A DNA stretch of 64,000 nucleotides from Saccharothrix sp. ALI-22-I (GTDB lineage Bacteria; Actinomycetota; Actinomycetes; Mycobacteriales; Pseudonocardiaceae), in contig NZ_MTQP01000061.1 of assembly GCF_001984175.1 (NCBI RefSeq), positions 1-64,000 on the forward strand, in the 5' to 3' direction. Positions 36,707 to 45,356 of this stretch are shown one piece after another. Made by a program: the position numbers and the translations under genes. Numbering within the stretch: the stretch's first letter is position 1; every line of letters starts with the position of its first letter. Below the pieces are notes generated by a model. The model made no database searches, had not been told where the DNA came from, and worked only from the letters and a program-made list of their open reading frames with translations.

Positions 36707-36970
36707 TCAGGGCAGGGTCCAGCGTTGGTCGAGCTGCCGTGGCAGGTCCAGATGATCAGCTGGTGCCGTCGGCGGTGCTCGCTCTGTTGGCGTCCAGGCA
36801 CTTGCTCGACTGAGGGTTGACCAGTGGACCGTTCGTGCCGGTGGTCCAGTTCTGTGCTCCGCTGCCGTTCGAATCGCCCAGCTTGAAGGCGGCCACAACG
36901 GCGCTGGAGTACCGGCCGAACGGAGCAGCAGACGGCGTCACCATCGGGCGGAATGGATCTGCAGGGGCAT
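36707..36970 (-). pseudogene. Gutted secreted CAZyme: start region joined to a CBM13 tail
   Basis: A good ribosome binding site (GAAGGAGAATC) precedes ATG at 36970, but the frame stops after ten codons (MPLQIHSARW). Sequence immediately beyond reads in other frames as the last part of a ricin-type lectin: KLGDSNGSGAQNW, SSKCLDANRAS, then after a frameshift QLIIWTCHGS and after another DQRWTLP to the stop at 36707. The signal peptide and catalytic domain are gone, so an internal deletion removed nearly the whole gene. The operator upstream survives. Confidence 0.65.
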
Positions 36971-37004
36971 GATTCTCCTTCGTCGTTGAAAGCACCGTCC
37001 GATA

Positions 37005-37018
37005 TGGGAGCGCTCCCC
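37005..37018. promoter_or_regulatory. CebR-like operator
   Basis: TGGGAGCGCTCCCC differs at one position from the 14-bp palindrome TGGGAGCGCTCCCA, known as the binding site of the LacI-family cello-oligosaccharide repressor CebR in Streptomyces. It sits about 35 bp before the start codon of the gutted CAZyme gene. Confidence 0.7.
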
Positions 37019-37146
37019 GTCACCTGCGGGGATGGGATTTTCGGCAGGCACAGCGGACCCCCGATCCGCCGTCGCCCCGTGCTCGATGGCGTCGAGCAGT
37101 GACTGCGCCTGTTGGCGGACTCCCGCCCGCGCGGTGGCAGTCGGCT

Positions 37147-37206
37147 TCACCCCATGTCGGCGAGCATGTTGTCCAAGTCGGGTAAGTCGTCTCCGTTGGG
37201 CTCCAT
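37147..37206 (-). other. Short acidic ORF (19 codons), unassigned
   Basis: ATG at 37206 with a GAAGGG upstream encodes MEPNGDDLPDLDNMLADMG, and its stop overlaps a GTG of a further short frame (GTGA). It could be a remnant or a small peptide. I do not recognise it, and it lies in the gap between the GH127 gene and the CebR-like operator. Confidence 0.2.
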
Positions 37207-37265
37207 GGAACCGCCCTTCGTCGCACACTTTGTGCTGATCCGGGGATCATTAGCCGCTGACACGC

Positions 37266-37304
37266 TGCCGGTGCCTGTGCCGCGCGGGGCGACGGGCACC
37301 GGCA
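37266..37304. terminator. Stem-loop after the GH127 gene
   Basis: TGCCGGTGCC (37266-37275) pairs with GGCACCGGCA (37295-37304), just past the GH127 stop on the minus strand. There is no clear T tract. Confidence 0.5.
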
Positions 37305-37309
37305 ATGCT

Positions 37310-39634
37310 CTACGCGCCGTTGGGCACCAGGCGCCAGCGGTTGTCGGCGGAGCCGTTGTCGGAGTCCTGCACGACCTGGGCGCCCGCGCTGGTGGAGCCG
37401 TTGAGGATGCCGAGCAGCTTGCCGCTGTTGACGTTGCGGATCTTGTGCGTGCCGTCGCCGTTGTCGACCAGGGTCCACTTGTGGTCCGCGGTGCCGGTGT
37501 CGGACCACTGCAGGACGCGGGCGTTGTCGGCGGTGGACATGTTCTCCACGCCGAGCACCTTGCCGCTGTGGACGTTGCGCAGCCTCACGTTGCCGCCGTC
37601 GGTGACCAGCTGCCAGTTGTGGTCGGCGGTGCCGTTGTCGTGCCACTGCACGGCCAGCCCGCCGTCCGAAGTGGACATGTCCTTGACGCCCAGGACCATG
37701 CCGGTGCCGACGTTGACCAGCCGGTGACTGCCCGAACCGTTGCTGCCGCCGGTGTTCCAGTAGACGGTGTAGTTGTAGCCGTGGGCGTCGTGGAACGGGC
37801 CGAGGTTGACCGTCTCGCCGTTCGCGGTCGCGGTGAACGCCAACGCCGAGGTGCTCGTGCGGGTGATGGAGCCGACGTTGAGCGACGGGAGCGCGGACAG
37901 CGTCCGGTTGCCGTAGTTGCCGGCCAGGACGGCCGGACCGTAGGTGATGGCGGCGATGCCGGAGTTGTCCTTGGCGGGCTCCACGATCACGCGCATGGGC
38001 ACGCGCAGCGTCACCACGTCACCGGAGGTCCACGAACGGGTGAGGCTCGCGTAGCTGCCCGGCGTCGCGGTGACGTTCTGGGCGACGCCGTTGACGCTGA
38101 CGGTCGCGCCGCTGGTCCAGGCCGGGATGCGCAGGCGCATGGTCCACGACCCGCCCGCGTTGCCGGTGACGGTGAGCGTGGTGGTGTCGCTGCTGGGGTA
38201 GGTCGTGGTCTGGGTGACGGTGATGTTGCGTTCCGCCCAGGTCAGCACCGACGGGGTGTAGAGGTTCACCGTCAGCGTGGTGCCGCTGCGGAAGTAGATC
38301 GAGCCGGCCAGGGAGGTGTTGACCTCCAGCGCGGTGCCCTGGCAGCACCAGAACGTGCCGTAGTCGGTGCTCCAGTTGCCGCCGCCCCAGGCCGGTCCGG
38401 TGTTGCCGCGCCGGTGCCCGGGGTTGAGACCGGTGAAGTAGCAGATGTGGCCGCGCGGGTCGGCCGTGTTCTGCTGCCCGATCAGGTGGTTGAGCAGCGC
38501 GCGTTCGTAGAAGTCGAAGTAGGAGGCCCGGTTCGGGTCCAGCAGCCACAGCTCGCGGGTCAGCTTGAGCATGTTGTAGGTGTTGCACGCCTCGGCCGTG
38601 TCGGTGTTGAGGTAGGCGGCGATGGCGTTGGGCGCGCGGAAGTGCTCGGCCTGGCTGTTGCCGCCGATCACGTAGGTGTGCGCGCCCACGGTGATGTCCC
38701 ACGCGTTGGACGCGATGTCGCGGTAGCGGGTGGTACCGGTGGCCTTGTACTCCCGGGCCGCCCCGATCCACTTCGGCACCTGCGTGTTGGCGTGCAACCC
38801 GTTGAGCCGGTCCTGGCCCGCGGCCAGCGGATCGAACACGGCGGCGTGGTCGAACCGCTGGGCGGTGGTGAGCCAGCGCTGGTCGCCGGTCTGCTGGTAC
38901 AGATCGGCCAGCACCGCGTTCATGCCGCCGAACTCGGTGCGCAGCACGTTCTGCATCTGGCTGTAGGACAGCCTGCCGGTCCGCCAGTCCACCCAGCCCG
39001 CGAACCGCAGCAGCACGTCACGCGCCTGCGTGCTGCCCACGTACCGCCACACGTCCAACAGACCCGCCAGCGTCTTGTGCAGCGAGTAGTACGACACCGA
39101 CTTCGGCGAACCCGCCTCCATCGCGTCGAAGTCCGACTCCGGGAACCCCGACAGATAACCGGAGTTGAACCCCGCCGCCGAGTTGTTCGCCTGACACCTG
39201 GCCAACTCCGCGACCATGTAATTCGCCCGATCACGGCACGCCGTGTCACCCAGCACCGCCCACGCCTGCGCCCACGCGCTCAGGAAATGCCCCTGGCTGT
39301 GGGTGCGGAACGGGAAGTTCGGCGCCTCCCAGCCGCCCAACGCCGCCGCACCCTGCGTGGACAGGCGGTGGTTGGCGCGGAAGTTGTACAGCAACCGGTC
39401 GACATCGACGAACCGCAGGTAGGACAGCGTGCGGTTCTGGTTGTCCAGCCAACGGCCCGACGTGAGGCGGACCTCGCTGAGGTCGAACCCGGCGGCCGAC
39501 ACACCGATGTCACCGCGGACCGGTGGCACCGCCGCGGCCGAAGCCGACCCGGTGAACAGCGACGGCGCACCGGTCGCGACAGCGGCGACACCGGCGGCCT
39601 GGAACAGTCTGCGCCGACTCAATGGAGAGGACAT
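37310..39634 (-). CDS. Secreted GH127 (DUF1680) beta-L-arabinofuranosidase with ricin-type lectin
   Basis: 774 residues. ATG at 39634 has AGGAG 8 nt upstream; an upstream in-phase extension lacks a ribosome binding site. The Tat signal is SRRRLFQAAG (residues 6-15), then an alanine-rich hydrophobic stretch. The catalytic region (about 35-600) shows TAEACNTYNMLKL and GTFWCCQGTALE. These correspond to the Glu-x-Cys and Cys-Cys of the zinc site of characterised GH127 enzymes, where one of the paired cysteines is the nucleophile. Residues about 625-774 hold three LV(N/D)-GxVLGV-type repeats with HNWQL, HKWTL and NRWRL motifs, a RicinB-like carbohydrate-binding domain. It should release L-arabinose from plant arabinans or glycoproteins. 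It is first downstream of two GH43 genes on the same strand. Confidence 0.88.
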   Translation of the reverse strand: MSSPLSRRRLFQAAGVAAVATGAPSLFTGSASAAAVPPVRGDIGVSAAGFDLSEVRLTSGRWLDNQNRTLSYLRFVDVDRLLYNFRANHRLSTQGAAALGGWEAPNFPFRTHSQGHFLSAWAQAWAVLGDTACRDRANYMVAELARCQANNSAAGFNSGYLSGFPESDFDAMEAGSPKSVSYYSLHKTLAGLLDVWRYVGSTQARDVLLRFAGWVDWRTGRLSYSQMQNVLRTEFGGMNAVLADLYQQTGDQRWLTTAQRFDHAAVFDPLAAGQDRLNGLHANTQVPKWIGAAREYKATGTTRYRDIASNAWDITVGAHTYVIGGNSQAEHFRAPNAIAAYLNTDTAEACNTYNMLKLTRELWLLDPNRASYFDFYERALLNHLIGQQNTADPRGHICYFTGLNPGHRRGNTGPAWGGGNWSTDYGTFWCCQGTALEVNTSLAGSIYFRSGTTLTVNLYTPSVLTWAERNITVTQTTTYPSSDTTTLTVTGNAGGSWTMRLRIPAWTSGATVSVNGVAQNVTATPGSYASLTRSWTSGDVVTLRVPMRVIVEPAKDNSGIAAITYGPAVLAGNYGNRTLSALPSLNVGSITRTSTSALAFTATANGETVNLGPFHDAHGYNYTVYWNTGGSNGSGSHRLVNVGTGMVLGVKDMSTSDGGLAVQWHDNGTADHNWQLVTDGGNVRLRNVHSGKVLGVENMSTADNARVLQWSDTGTADHKWTLVDNGDGTHKIRNVNSGKLLGILNGSTSAGAQVVQDSDNGSADNRWRLVPNGA

Positions 39635-39731
39635 GAGGTGCTCCTGTGCGTTGTCGGAGTCATTCTCGGTACGGACCCGGCGGCGGACGGGCGGCTTCAG
39701 GCGCGGGCACGGCGGCCGATGTGTCGCAGGT

Positions 39732-39760
39732 CGGGGCGGCCCGGAGGTCCCGGGCCGCCC
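39732..39760. terminator. GC-rich hairpin after the CBM-GH43 gene
   Basis: GGGGCGGCCCGG (39732-39743) pairs with CCGGGCCGCCCC (39749-39760), loop AGGTC, directly after the stop at 39772 on the minus strand. There is no T tract. Confidence 0.6.
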
Positions 39761-39771
39761 CGGCCCGGAGG

Positions 39772-42126
39772 TCAACGACAGGTGCGCGCCTCGTGCGGAA
39801 CAGGGATCCGGGTCGACACCTCGTGTCCGTCGACCGTCGCTGTGGCGGTGACCGTCACCGTGCCGGCGGTGACGCTCGACTGCCGCGTCATGAACGGGTG
39901 GAAGCGGGTCTTTCCCGCCTTGACGTCGTCGAACGACTTGGTGCCGTACGGCGTTTCGACAACGAAGTCGACCGGCACGGACTCGTTGTTGGTCACGTGC
40001 ACGGTGAGCTTGACGTTCGGCCCGGCGCACCGCGTGTCGGCGGTGCCCGCGACCTTCAGCGACGGCTTGGTGAACCGCCAGCTGTCGACTTCGAGGAGGT
40101 CACGGCCATCGGGTCCGACGAACGTGAGGTACACGTCGTGCACGCCGGAGACACCGTCGAGCTCCGCGCCGACCTCGGTCCACTCCCCCGTCGGCCCGGC
40201 GACCGGGATGGTGGCCAGTACCGGCCCCGCGCGGTCGTCCAGGCGCACCTGGACGCTCGTGCCCGCCGTGAGTGGCTTGACGCGTGCCGCCACACCGGTG
40301 GCGCCGGTCCCGAAGTCCACCGACGAGAGTGACGTCCAGTCGCCGTCGTCGACGTCGTGCAGGGCCAGGTTCGGCACGTCGTTCGGCGCGGTGAGCCGCT
40401 TGGTGGCGAGTCCCTGCTGCCAGGCGATGGTCTCCGCCTCGATCACCCGGTAGGGGTCGAGGTGGCGGATCTGCTCGGCGCCGTCGAAGGTGCCGAGGAC
40501 CTCCTTGATGGTGCCGTCGGGGTTGAACTCCAGCTTCGCGATGTGCGGGCTGCGGAACCCCTGCGTCGCGCCGCCGGTGATGCGGCGGTTCAGCGTCTGC
40601 GCGTGGTAGGTGAAGTAGTGCTCGCCGTTCAGCTCGAACACCGACTGGTGGTTGTTGCCGCCGGCGCCGAAGTAGACGCCCGGGTTCTTGAAGATGACCC
40701 CCGCGTACTTCTCGGGCGTCCACGGGCCCATCGGGTTGTCGGCCACGAGGTAGGCGATGGCGCCGGTCGGCGGGCCGTTCGGGTCGATCGGGCCGCCGAA
40801 GCCGAAGTTGGACGAGTAGGAGTAGTAGTACTTGTCCCCGCGCTTGAAGACGTGGCCCGCCTCGAACATCAGCGGGGCGTCGATGGTCTCGGCCGCGCCC
40901 TCGGTGCTGATCATGTCGTCGCCGAGCTTGATGACGCGGGTCGACTTCGGGTGGTTGGTGTTCTCGTAGGAGTTGGAGCCGTCGTTGCCGCCACCGCCGA
41001 AGTAGAGGTAGCCCTGGCCGTCGTCGTCGATGAACACGCCCGGGTCGAACAGCCAGTTGCGGCCGTCCGACGCGCCGGGGGTCTGGCCGGTGATGAGCAG
41101 GCTGCCCCGCTCGTCACGCCACGGGCCCAGCGGCGAGTCGCCGACCAGGACGCCGGTCGCCGCGCCGTTGTTGGCGAAGTAGAGGAAGAACTGCTCCTTG
41201 CCGTCGACGACCCGGCTCTCGACCGCGGGCGCCCAGGACTGCGAGGCGTACTTCGCCAGGCCGTTCGGTCCGGCCACCGGGATCTCGCCGTGGTCGGTCC
41301 AGTTGACCAGGTCGTCGGACGAGATCACGGTGATCGTGTTGATCCCGCCGTAGGTGTTGGTCGGCGAGGTCCCGTCGGGGCCCGGGTTGTACATCTGGGT
41401 GTCGTTGGTCAGGTAGACGTAGACCCGGCCGCCGTGCACGAAGGCGTTGCCGTCGGCACCGAACTTGTGGGAGATCAGCGGGTTGCCCTCGCCGGGGTTC
41501 TTGCCGAGGACCTCGATGGTGGTCGACGGGGTGAACTCGTTCAGCACGACGTCGTCGACCTTGAAGTCCATCAGGTGGGTCGCCGGTGCGGCTGCCGGGT
41601 CGGCCGTCCACGGGGTCTCGACGAAGACCCGCGGCGTGGTGACGGCCTGCCCTGCCGGGATGGTGAACGTGCCCTGGAGCAGTCCCCACTGGCCGCGCGA
41701 CACCGTCCCGGTGCCCAGGTTGGTGTAGGTCGAGCCGCCGTAGTGCATGGTCACGAAGAACTGCTTGGTGGCCGGGCTCTCCGGGTTCTCGTACTTCACC
41801 CGGGCGGCGACCGTGTAGGTCTTCCCGGCCAGGACCTTCCCGGCCAGGTCCTGCACCGGTCCCGAACCGGTCGTCTTCCGATTCGTCACCTGCACCGCGC
41901 CAGAGCCCGAATAGGCGTCGCCGGTCGTCGACAGGGTGGCGCCGTCAGTCGGGTTCCCCGTGTTGACCGCCCACGCCGAGAGGCCGTCCTCGAAGCCCGG
42001 GTTGGTGATGAGGTTCGGCCCGGCAGCCATCGCCGACGGGGTGGCCACAAGGCCGCCGACGAGTAAGACGGTGACGAGGACGGCGGTTCTCCGCCGACCC
42101 GGCCGCTGCGGACGTTGTCGATCCAC
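39772..42126 (-). CDS. Secreted GH43 glycosidase with flanking carbohydrate-binding domains
   Basis: 784 residues, GTG at 42126 with AGGAG 6-7 nt upstream. A basic start and hydrophobic segment (TAVLVTVLLVGGLVATPS) form a Sec signal peptide. Residues about 35-185 are a CBM4/9-type jelly roll (NLITNPGFEDGLSAW). Residues about 190-545 form a five-blade GH43 domain: HKFGADGNAFV near the start holds the base Asp region, SWAPAVESR and FDPGVFIDDDG follow, and FEAGHVFKRGDKYYY carries the general-acid Glu. A CBM6-like domain follows (RVIEAETIAW to WRF), then about 85 residues of beta-rich tail. It is likely an arabinofuranosidase or xylosidase on arabinoxylan side chains. It shares strand and setting with the GH127 and CBM2-GH43 genes. 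Confidence 0.88.
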   Translation of the reverse strand: MDRQRPQRPGRRRTAVLVTVLLVGGLVATPSAMAAGPNLITNPGFEDGLSAWAVNTGNPTDGATLSTTGDAYSGSGAVQVTNRKTTGSGPVQDLAGKVLAGKTYTVAARVKYENPESPATKQFFVTMHYGGSTYTNLGTGTVSRGQWGLLQGTFTIPAGQAVTTPRVFVETPWTADPAAAPATHLMDFKVDDVVLNEFTPSTTIEVLGKNPGEGNPLISHKFGADGNAFVHGGRVYVYLTNDTQMYNPGPDGTSPTNTYGGINTITVISSDDLVNWTDHGEIPVAGPNGLAKYASQSWAPAVESRVVDGKEQFFLYFANNGAATGVLVGDSPLGPWRDERGSLLITGQTPGASDGRNWLFDPGVFIDDDGQGYLYFGGGGNDGSNSYENTNHPKSTRVIKLGDDMISTEGAAETIDAPLMFEAGHVFKRGDKYYYSYSSNFGFGGPIDPNGPPTGAIAYLVADNPMGPWTPEKYAGVIFKNPGVYFGAGGNNHQSVFELNGEHYFTYHAQTLNRRITGGATQGFRSPHIAKLEFNPDGTIKEVLGTFDGAEQIRHLDPYRVIEAETIAWQQGLATKRLTAPNDVPNLALHDVDDGDWTSLSSVDFGTGATGVAARVKPLTAGTSVQVRLDDRAGPVLATIPVAGPTGEWTEVGAELDGVSGVHDVYLTFVGPDGRDLLEVDSWRFTKPSLKVAGTADTRCAGPNVKLTVHVTNNESVPVDFVVETPYGTKSFDDVKAGKTRFHPFMTRQSSVTAGTVTVTATATVDGHEVSTRIPVPHEARTCR

Positions 42127-42157
42127 GAATGTCTCCTTGATCTGAGTGCGAAGTCAC

Positions 42158-42171
42158 TCGCCCCGGGGCGA
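42158..42171. promoter_or_regulatory. Perfect 14-bp palindrome upstream of the GH43 start
   Basis: TCGCCCCGGGGCGA lies about 32 bp before the GTG start, an operator-like position. It could also be chance in GC-rich DNA, and it does not match the LacI-type sites elsewhere in the window. Confidence 0.3.
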
Positions 42172-42216
42172 TCCGAGGCAGCGGTAGCCGAGGACAGTCC
42201 ACATGAGACATACACC

Positions 42217-42240
42217 GGCCACCTCCGACGGGAGGCGGCC
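42217..42240. terminator. Stem-loop after the CBM2-GH43 gene
   Basis: GGCCACCTCC (42217-42226) pairs with GGAGGCGGCC (42231-42240) with one mismatch and a GACG loop, just after the stop at 42254. Confidence 0.5.
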
Positions 42241-42253
42241 GATGCCGGGGACC

Positions 42254-44227
42254 TCAGGGGGTGGTGAGTGCGAAGCGTTCCAACGTCACCGCGCCGCCGA
42301 GGGAGGTGGTGGCGTGGTTGAAGATGCCGAATCGGTAGCCCATGAAGAACCGCCAGTCGTTCTTGAGGGTGAACGCGGCGCCCAGGGACGTGAAGTTCAC
42401 GCCGTCGGTGCTGTAGGAGAAGCGTGCCTGACGGCCGGAGCCGGGACGGATGTCGGCGTTGGCGCGCAACCAGATCCGGGTGCCGGTGAAGTCCGTTCCG
42501 GCGACTTCGGTCCCGGTGCCGGTGGTGTTCCAGTTGTCGTCCATGGTCAGGCCGTTGACCATGACGACGCGGTTGCGGCCGTTGTCGCGCTTGACGCCGA
42601 TCCACGCCGACGAGTCGCGCAGCATCGCCAGGCCGGTGCGGTCGCCGTCACGCATACCGGCAAGGTCGAGCGTGATCGTCGCCGTGGAGGTCGGTCCTTG
42701 GATGCGGTGGGTCAGGGTGTTGCGCGCCGAGTACAAGTCGTTGGTGACGGTGGCCGTCTGCATGCGCAGGCCGTTGTTGACGGAGTACCGACCGGTGTCG
42801 GGATTGTGGTTCCACTCCCACTGCGGGCCGAGGGTGGTGCCGCTGAACGTGTCCACGCCGGTCATCGGTTTCACCTGGCGTGGCGGCGCGGGGAGGTTCG
42901 GCATCGGGTAGGTGGTGCCCCAGGCGTTGTTGACGGTTTGCAGCCGGGGCCAGCCGTCCGAGGTCCAGGTGATCGGCGCGAGCACCGGCACCCGGCCACC
43001 GGGGTAGGAGTCGACGAACGCCAGGTAGTGCCAGTCGCCGTTCTGCGTCTGCACCAGACCGCCCTGGTGCGGGACACCGCCTCCGGGGATGGGGCCAGGC
43101 AGGTCCAGCAGGAGCTGTTGCACGGTGTAGGGGCCGAACGGGTTGCCGGCCTTGAGGATGTACTGGCCGTTGGCCGGGCGGGTGAGGAAGATGTAGTAGT
43201 TGCCGTTGCGCTTGTAGAACCGCGCGCCCTCCAGCGTGCCGATGTTCGACGGCGTGGTGAACACCTGCTGCGACCGGACCTCGGTCTTCCCGTCGGCGGA
43301 CAGCTGCGCGACGCTGATGTTCGTGTTGCCGTAGGCGACGTACATGGTGTCGTTGTCGTCCACGAGCATTCCGGCGTCGTAGTAGCACTTGTCGATCGTC
43401 GTGTGCTTGCTCCACTGACCGTCCACCGCGGCGGCGGTGTAGATGTGGGTCTGACCGAAGTCGACGCAGCCACCCCAGTAGAATGTCTTGTTGCTCTTGC
43501 GGTAGTTGAGGAACGACGCCCAGATCCCCCGCACGTACCCGCGCCCGCCGCTCATGTCGTACTTGGCGCCGAAGTCCAGCCGCGGCACGGAGTGGCCCGC
43601 GAACTCCCAGTTCACCAGGTCGTAGGACCGCAGGATCGGCGCGCCGGGCGAGTAGTGCATGGTGGACGCCGAGTAGTAGTAGGTGTCGTCGACACGCAGG
43701 ATGTCGATGTCCGCGAAGTCCTGCCACAGCACCGGGTTGGTGTACGACGTCGGCCTGGGCGTCGCGGTGGTGGTCGTGGTCGTGGTCGTCGTCGTGGGAC
43801 TCACGCTCCCGGTGCAGGTGGTCCCGTTGAGGCGGAACGACGTGGGGCTGGGGTTGGCGGAGGTCCAGGTGCCGTTGAAACCGAACTCGACCTTGCCACC
43901 CGTGGCGATCGAGCCGTTGTGGGAGACGTTCCTGGCACTGACCTGGGCGCCGCTCTGGGTGATCACCGCGTTCCAGTGCTGGCCGACCTGCTGACCCGCG
44001 GCGAACGACCACTCCAGCGCCCAGCCGTTGACCGGGTCGCCGAGATTGGTGACGGCGACGGTGGCGCCGAACCCGCCCTGCCACTCCGAGGACTTCGTAT
44101 AGGTCACCGCGCAGCCGGCCGCGGCGCCCGCCGGCGGGCTCGCCACCAACCCGCTGCCCACCAGGCCCGCGATGGCTACCACCGTGAAGACCAGTGCCTG
44201 CATGCCGTGCCGATGCGTTCGTCGCAT
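42254..44227 (-). CDS. Secreted CBM2-GH43 xylosidase/arabinofuranosidase
   Basis: 657 residues from ATG at 44227, chosen because GGGGA lies just upstream; an in-frame ATG at 44245 is the alternative. A Sec signal peptide is followed by a CBM2 cellulose-binding domain (about 40-135: CAVTYTKSSEWQGGF, FGFNGTWT, LNGTTC, two Cys for the terminal disulfide), then a linker of ten threonines. The GH43 propeller (about 150-450) starts NPVLWQDFADIDILRVDDTYYY, with Asp in the general-base position and the general-acid Glu in GTLEGARFYKRNG. The C-terminal 190 residues are a concanavalin-like beta-sandwich (FSGTTLGPQWEW to FALTTP) typical of XynB-type enzymes. It should bind cellulose while trimming xylan. 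LacI-type sites lie upstream. Confidence 0.88.
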   Translation of the reverse strand: MRRTHRHGMQALVFTVVAIAGLVGSGLVASPPAGAAAGCAVTYTKSSEWQGGFGATVAVTNLGDPVNGWALEWSFAAGQQVGQHWNAVITQSGAQVSARNVSHNGSIATGGKVEFGFNGTWTSANPSPTSFRLNGTTCTGSVSPTTTTTTTTTTATPRPTSYTNPVLWQDFADIDILRVDDTYYYSASTMHYSPGAPILRSYDLVNWEFAGHSVPRLDFGAKYDMSGGRGYVRGIWASFLNYRKSNKTFYWGGCVDFGQTHIYTAAAVDGQWSKHTTIDKCYYDAGMLVDDNDTMYVAYGNTNISVAQLSADGKTEVRSQQVFTTPSNIGTLEGARFYKRNGNYYIFLTRPANGQYILKAGNPFGPYTVQQLLLDLPGPIPGGGVPHQGGLVQTQNGDWHYLAFVDSYPGGRVPVLAPITWTSDGWPRLQTVNNAWGTTYPMPNLPAPPRQVKPMTGVDTFSGTTLGPQWEWNHNPDTGRYSVNNGLRMQTATVTNDLYSARNTLTHRIQGPTSTATITLDLAGMRDGDRTGLAMLRDSSAWIGVKRDNGRNRVVMVNGLTMDDNWNTTGTGTEVAGTDFTGTRIWLRANADIRPGSGRQARFSYSTDGVNFTSLGAAFTLKNDWRFFMGYRFGIFNHATTSLGGAVTLERFALTTP

Positions 44228-44373
44228 AGGAGTCCCCATCGTCATCGTTGACGGGCGGCCGTGGTGGTGGCATGACGACCGACCTGGGCGAAACTTTTCG
44301 GTTCAGCGACCAATACTTTCGTGGCAATGTAGCCGGCGCGCGACCGAACCGTCAACGCTCAGTGAAGCCATAA

Positions 44374-44387
44374 TGTGAGCGCTAACT
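44374..44387. promoter_or_regulatory. LacI-type operator-like site 1
   Basis: TGTGAGCGCTAACT is an imperfect inverted repeat around AGCGCT, the core bound by many LacI-family sugar repressors. It matches the second site at 12 of 14 positions. It lies upstream of the GH43 gene on the minus strand. Confidence 0.5.
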
Positions 44388-44516
44388 TCGATGGTGCCGC
44401 AGGCTTGATCTTGTCGAAGAATGTTCGACAACGTCAGCCTTGCGCAGCTGACTTCGCTTGTAGACGCAACCTACTCCGTTCAGCCCAACGTGCCTGCCAG
44501 GCAAGCCGAGTCGTGT

Positions 44517-44530
44517 TGTGAGCGCAAACA
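44517..44530. promoter_or_regulatory. LacI-type operator-like site 2
   Basis: TGTGAGCGCAAACA, 143 bp from site 1, same orientation and shared core. Paired sites suggest looping by one LacI-family repressor of hemicellulose use. Confidence 0.45.
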
Positions 44531-44741
44531 TCGACTCGGTTCGACGCCGCCCGACTGGTCGCCGCGTTGTGCGAACGCCTGGACGCCGACGGTCCCCTCT
44601 GGGGAATTTCGGTCAACACTGAAGTTATTCAGATCTTTAACGTCACAACGGCGGGCAGACCGACAAGCGCGAGACGATCACGCCCGGGGCGGGGGCGGTT
44701 GGCTTCGCCGGCATGTTGGTGACACGTGACCGGCAACGACT

Positions 44742-45187
44742 GACGGCCTGGCTAGCGTTCGTCGCACGGCGCGTCGCACGGCAACACTTGTCGTCACAAC
44801 GCTCCTGGCCGCGTCTGCCTGTTCGACGGGACCGGCACCGGCCGAGCCGCCATCCCCCACGCCGTCGATTCCCACCGCCGGCGCGCCGCGCAGCAACGGC
44901 ATCGCGATCACAGCCGACCACCTGCGCGACAGCGATCCCTGCGCGCTGCTGAACACCGAGGCACTGGCGAAGTACGGCAGGGCCACCATCGACATGGGCA
45001 CCCAGTTCACCACCTGTGACGCCACCATCGGGCTGACCAACGGCACCGGCCACTGGACGACCCCGGTGGCGTGCAGACGATCGAGGAAGTATCGGTGCAG
45101 GTCACCGCCGACGCCCCGGACGAGTCGAGCTGCCCCCTCGCCCTCGAACTGGCCACCTCCGCCGTCAACCGACTGCCACCGGGCTAA
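44742..45187 (+). pseudogene. DUF3558 lipoprotein remnant
   Basis: Frame reading gives RRTARRTATLVVTTLLAASAC, a lipoprotein signal peptide with lipobox AASAC. A Pro-rich linker and LRDSDPCALLNTEALAKYG follow, the usual DUF3558 core with conserved Cys. After a frameshift near 45065 the frame holds GGVQTIEEVSVQVTADAPDE, CPLALELATSAVNRLPPG and the stop at 45187. No ATG, GTG or TTG precedes the signal peptide in frame (GTT sits where a start is expected), so both start and frame are damaged. DUF3558 proteins are secreted actinobacterial lipoproteins of unclear function. Confidence 0.65.
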
Positions 45188-45356
45188 CCGTTCCGGCGGC
45201 GGACGCCAGTGGCGCCGCCCGGACACGACGTCGCTCACCCATCCCCTGCCTGACGATCGCGGGGCATCTGTCCACGCCCCCGTCCTGCCAACCCTCGGAC
45301 GCGACGGCCGGGCCGGATCGCGGAACCTGATCACCGGCGAGCGCGTCCGACCGGTC

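Larger units (their letters stand above)
44228..44741. promoter_or_regulatory. Intergenic region upstream of the hemicellulase genes
   Basis: About 510 bp with no credible gene, and noticeably richer in A and T than its flanks. It contains two related LacI-type sites (44374-44387 and 44517-44530). The first is about 150 bp from the GH43 start. No tRNA or other RNA gene was recognised. Confidence 0.5.

Noticed and set aside
36938..37228. 96-codon minus-strand frame through the CebR-like site
   Set aside because: It runs through an operator, a ribosome binding site and the start of another gene, so it is unlikely to be translated.
43760..43800. Run of Thr codons as a CRISPR-like or microsatellite repeat
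   Set aside because: It is the ten-threonine linker of the CBM2-GH43 protein, in frame and typical of such linkers.
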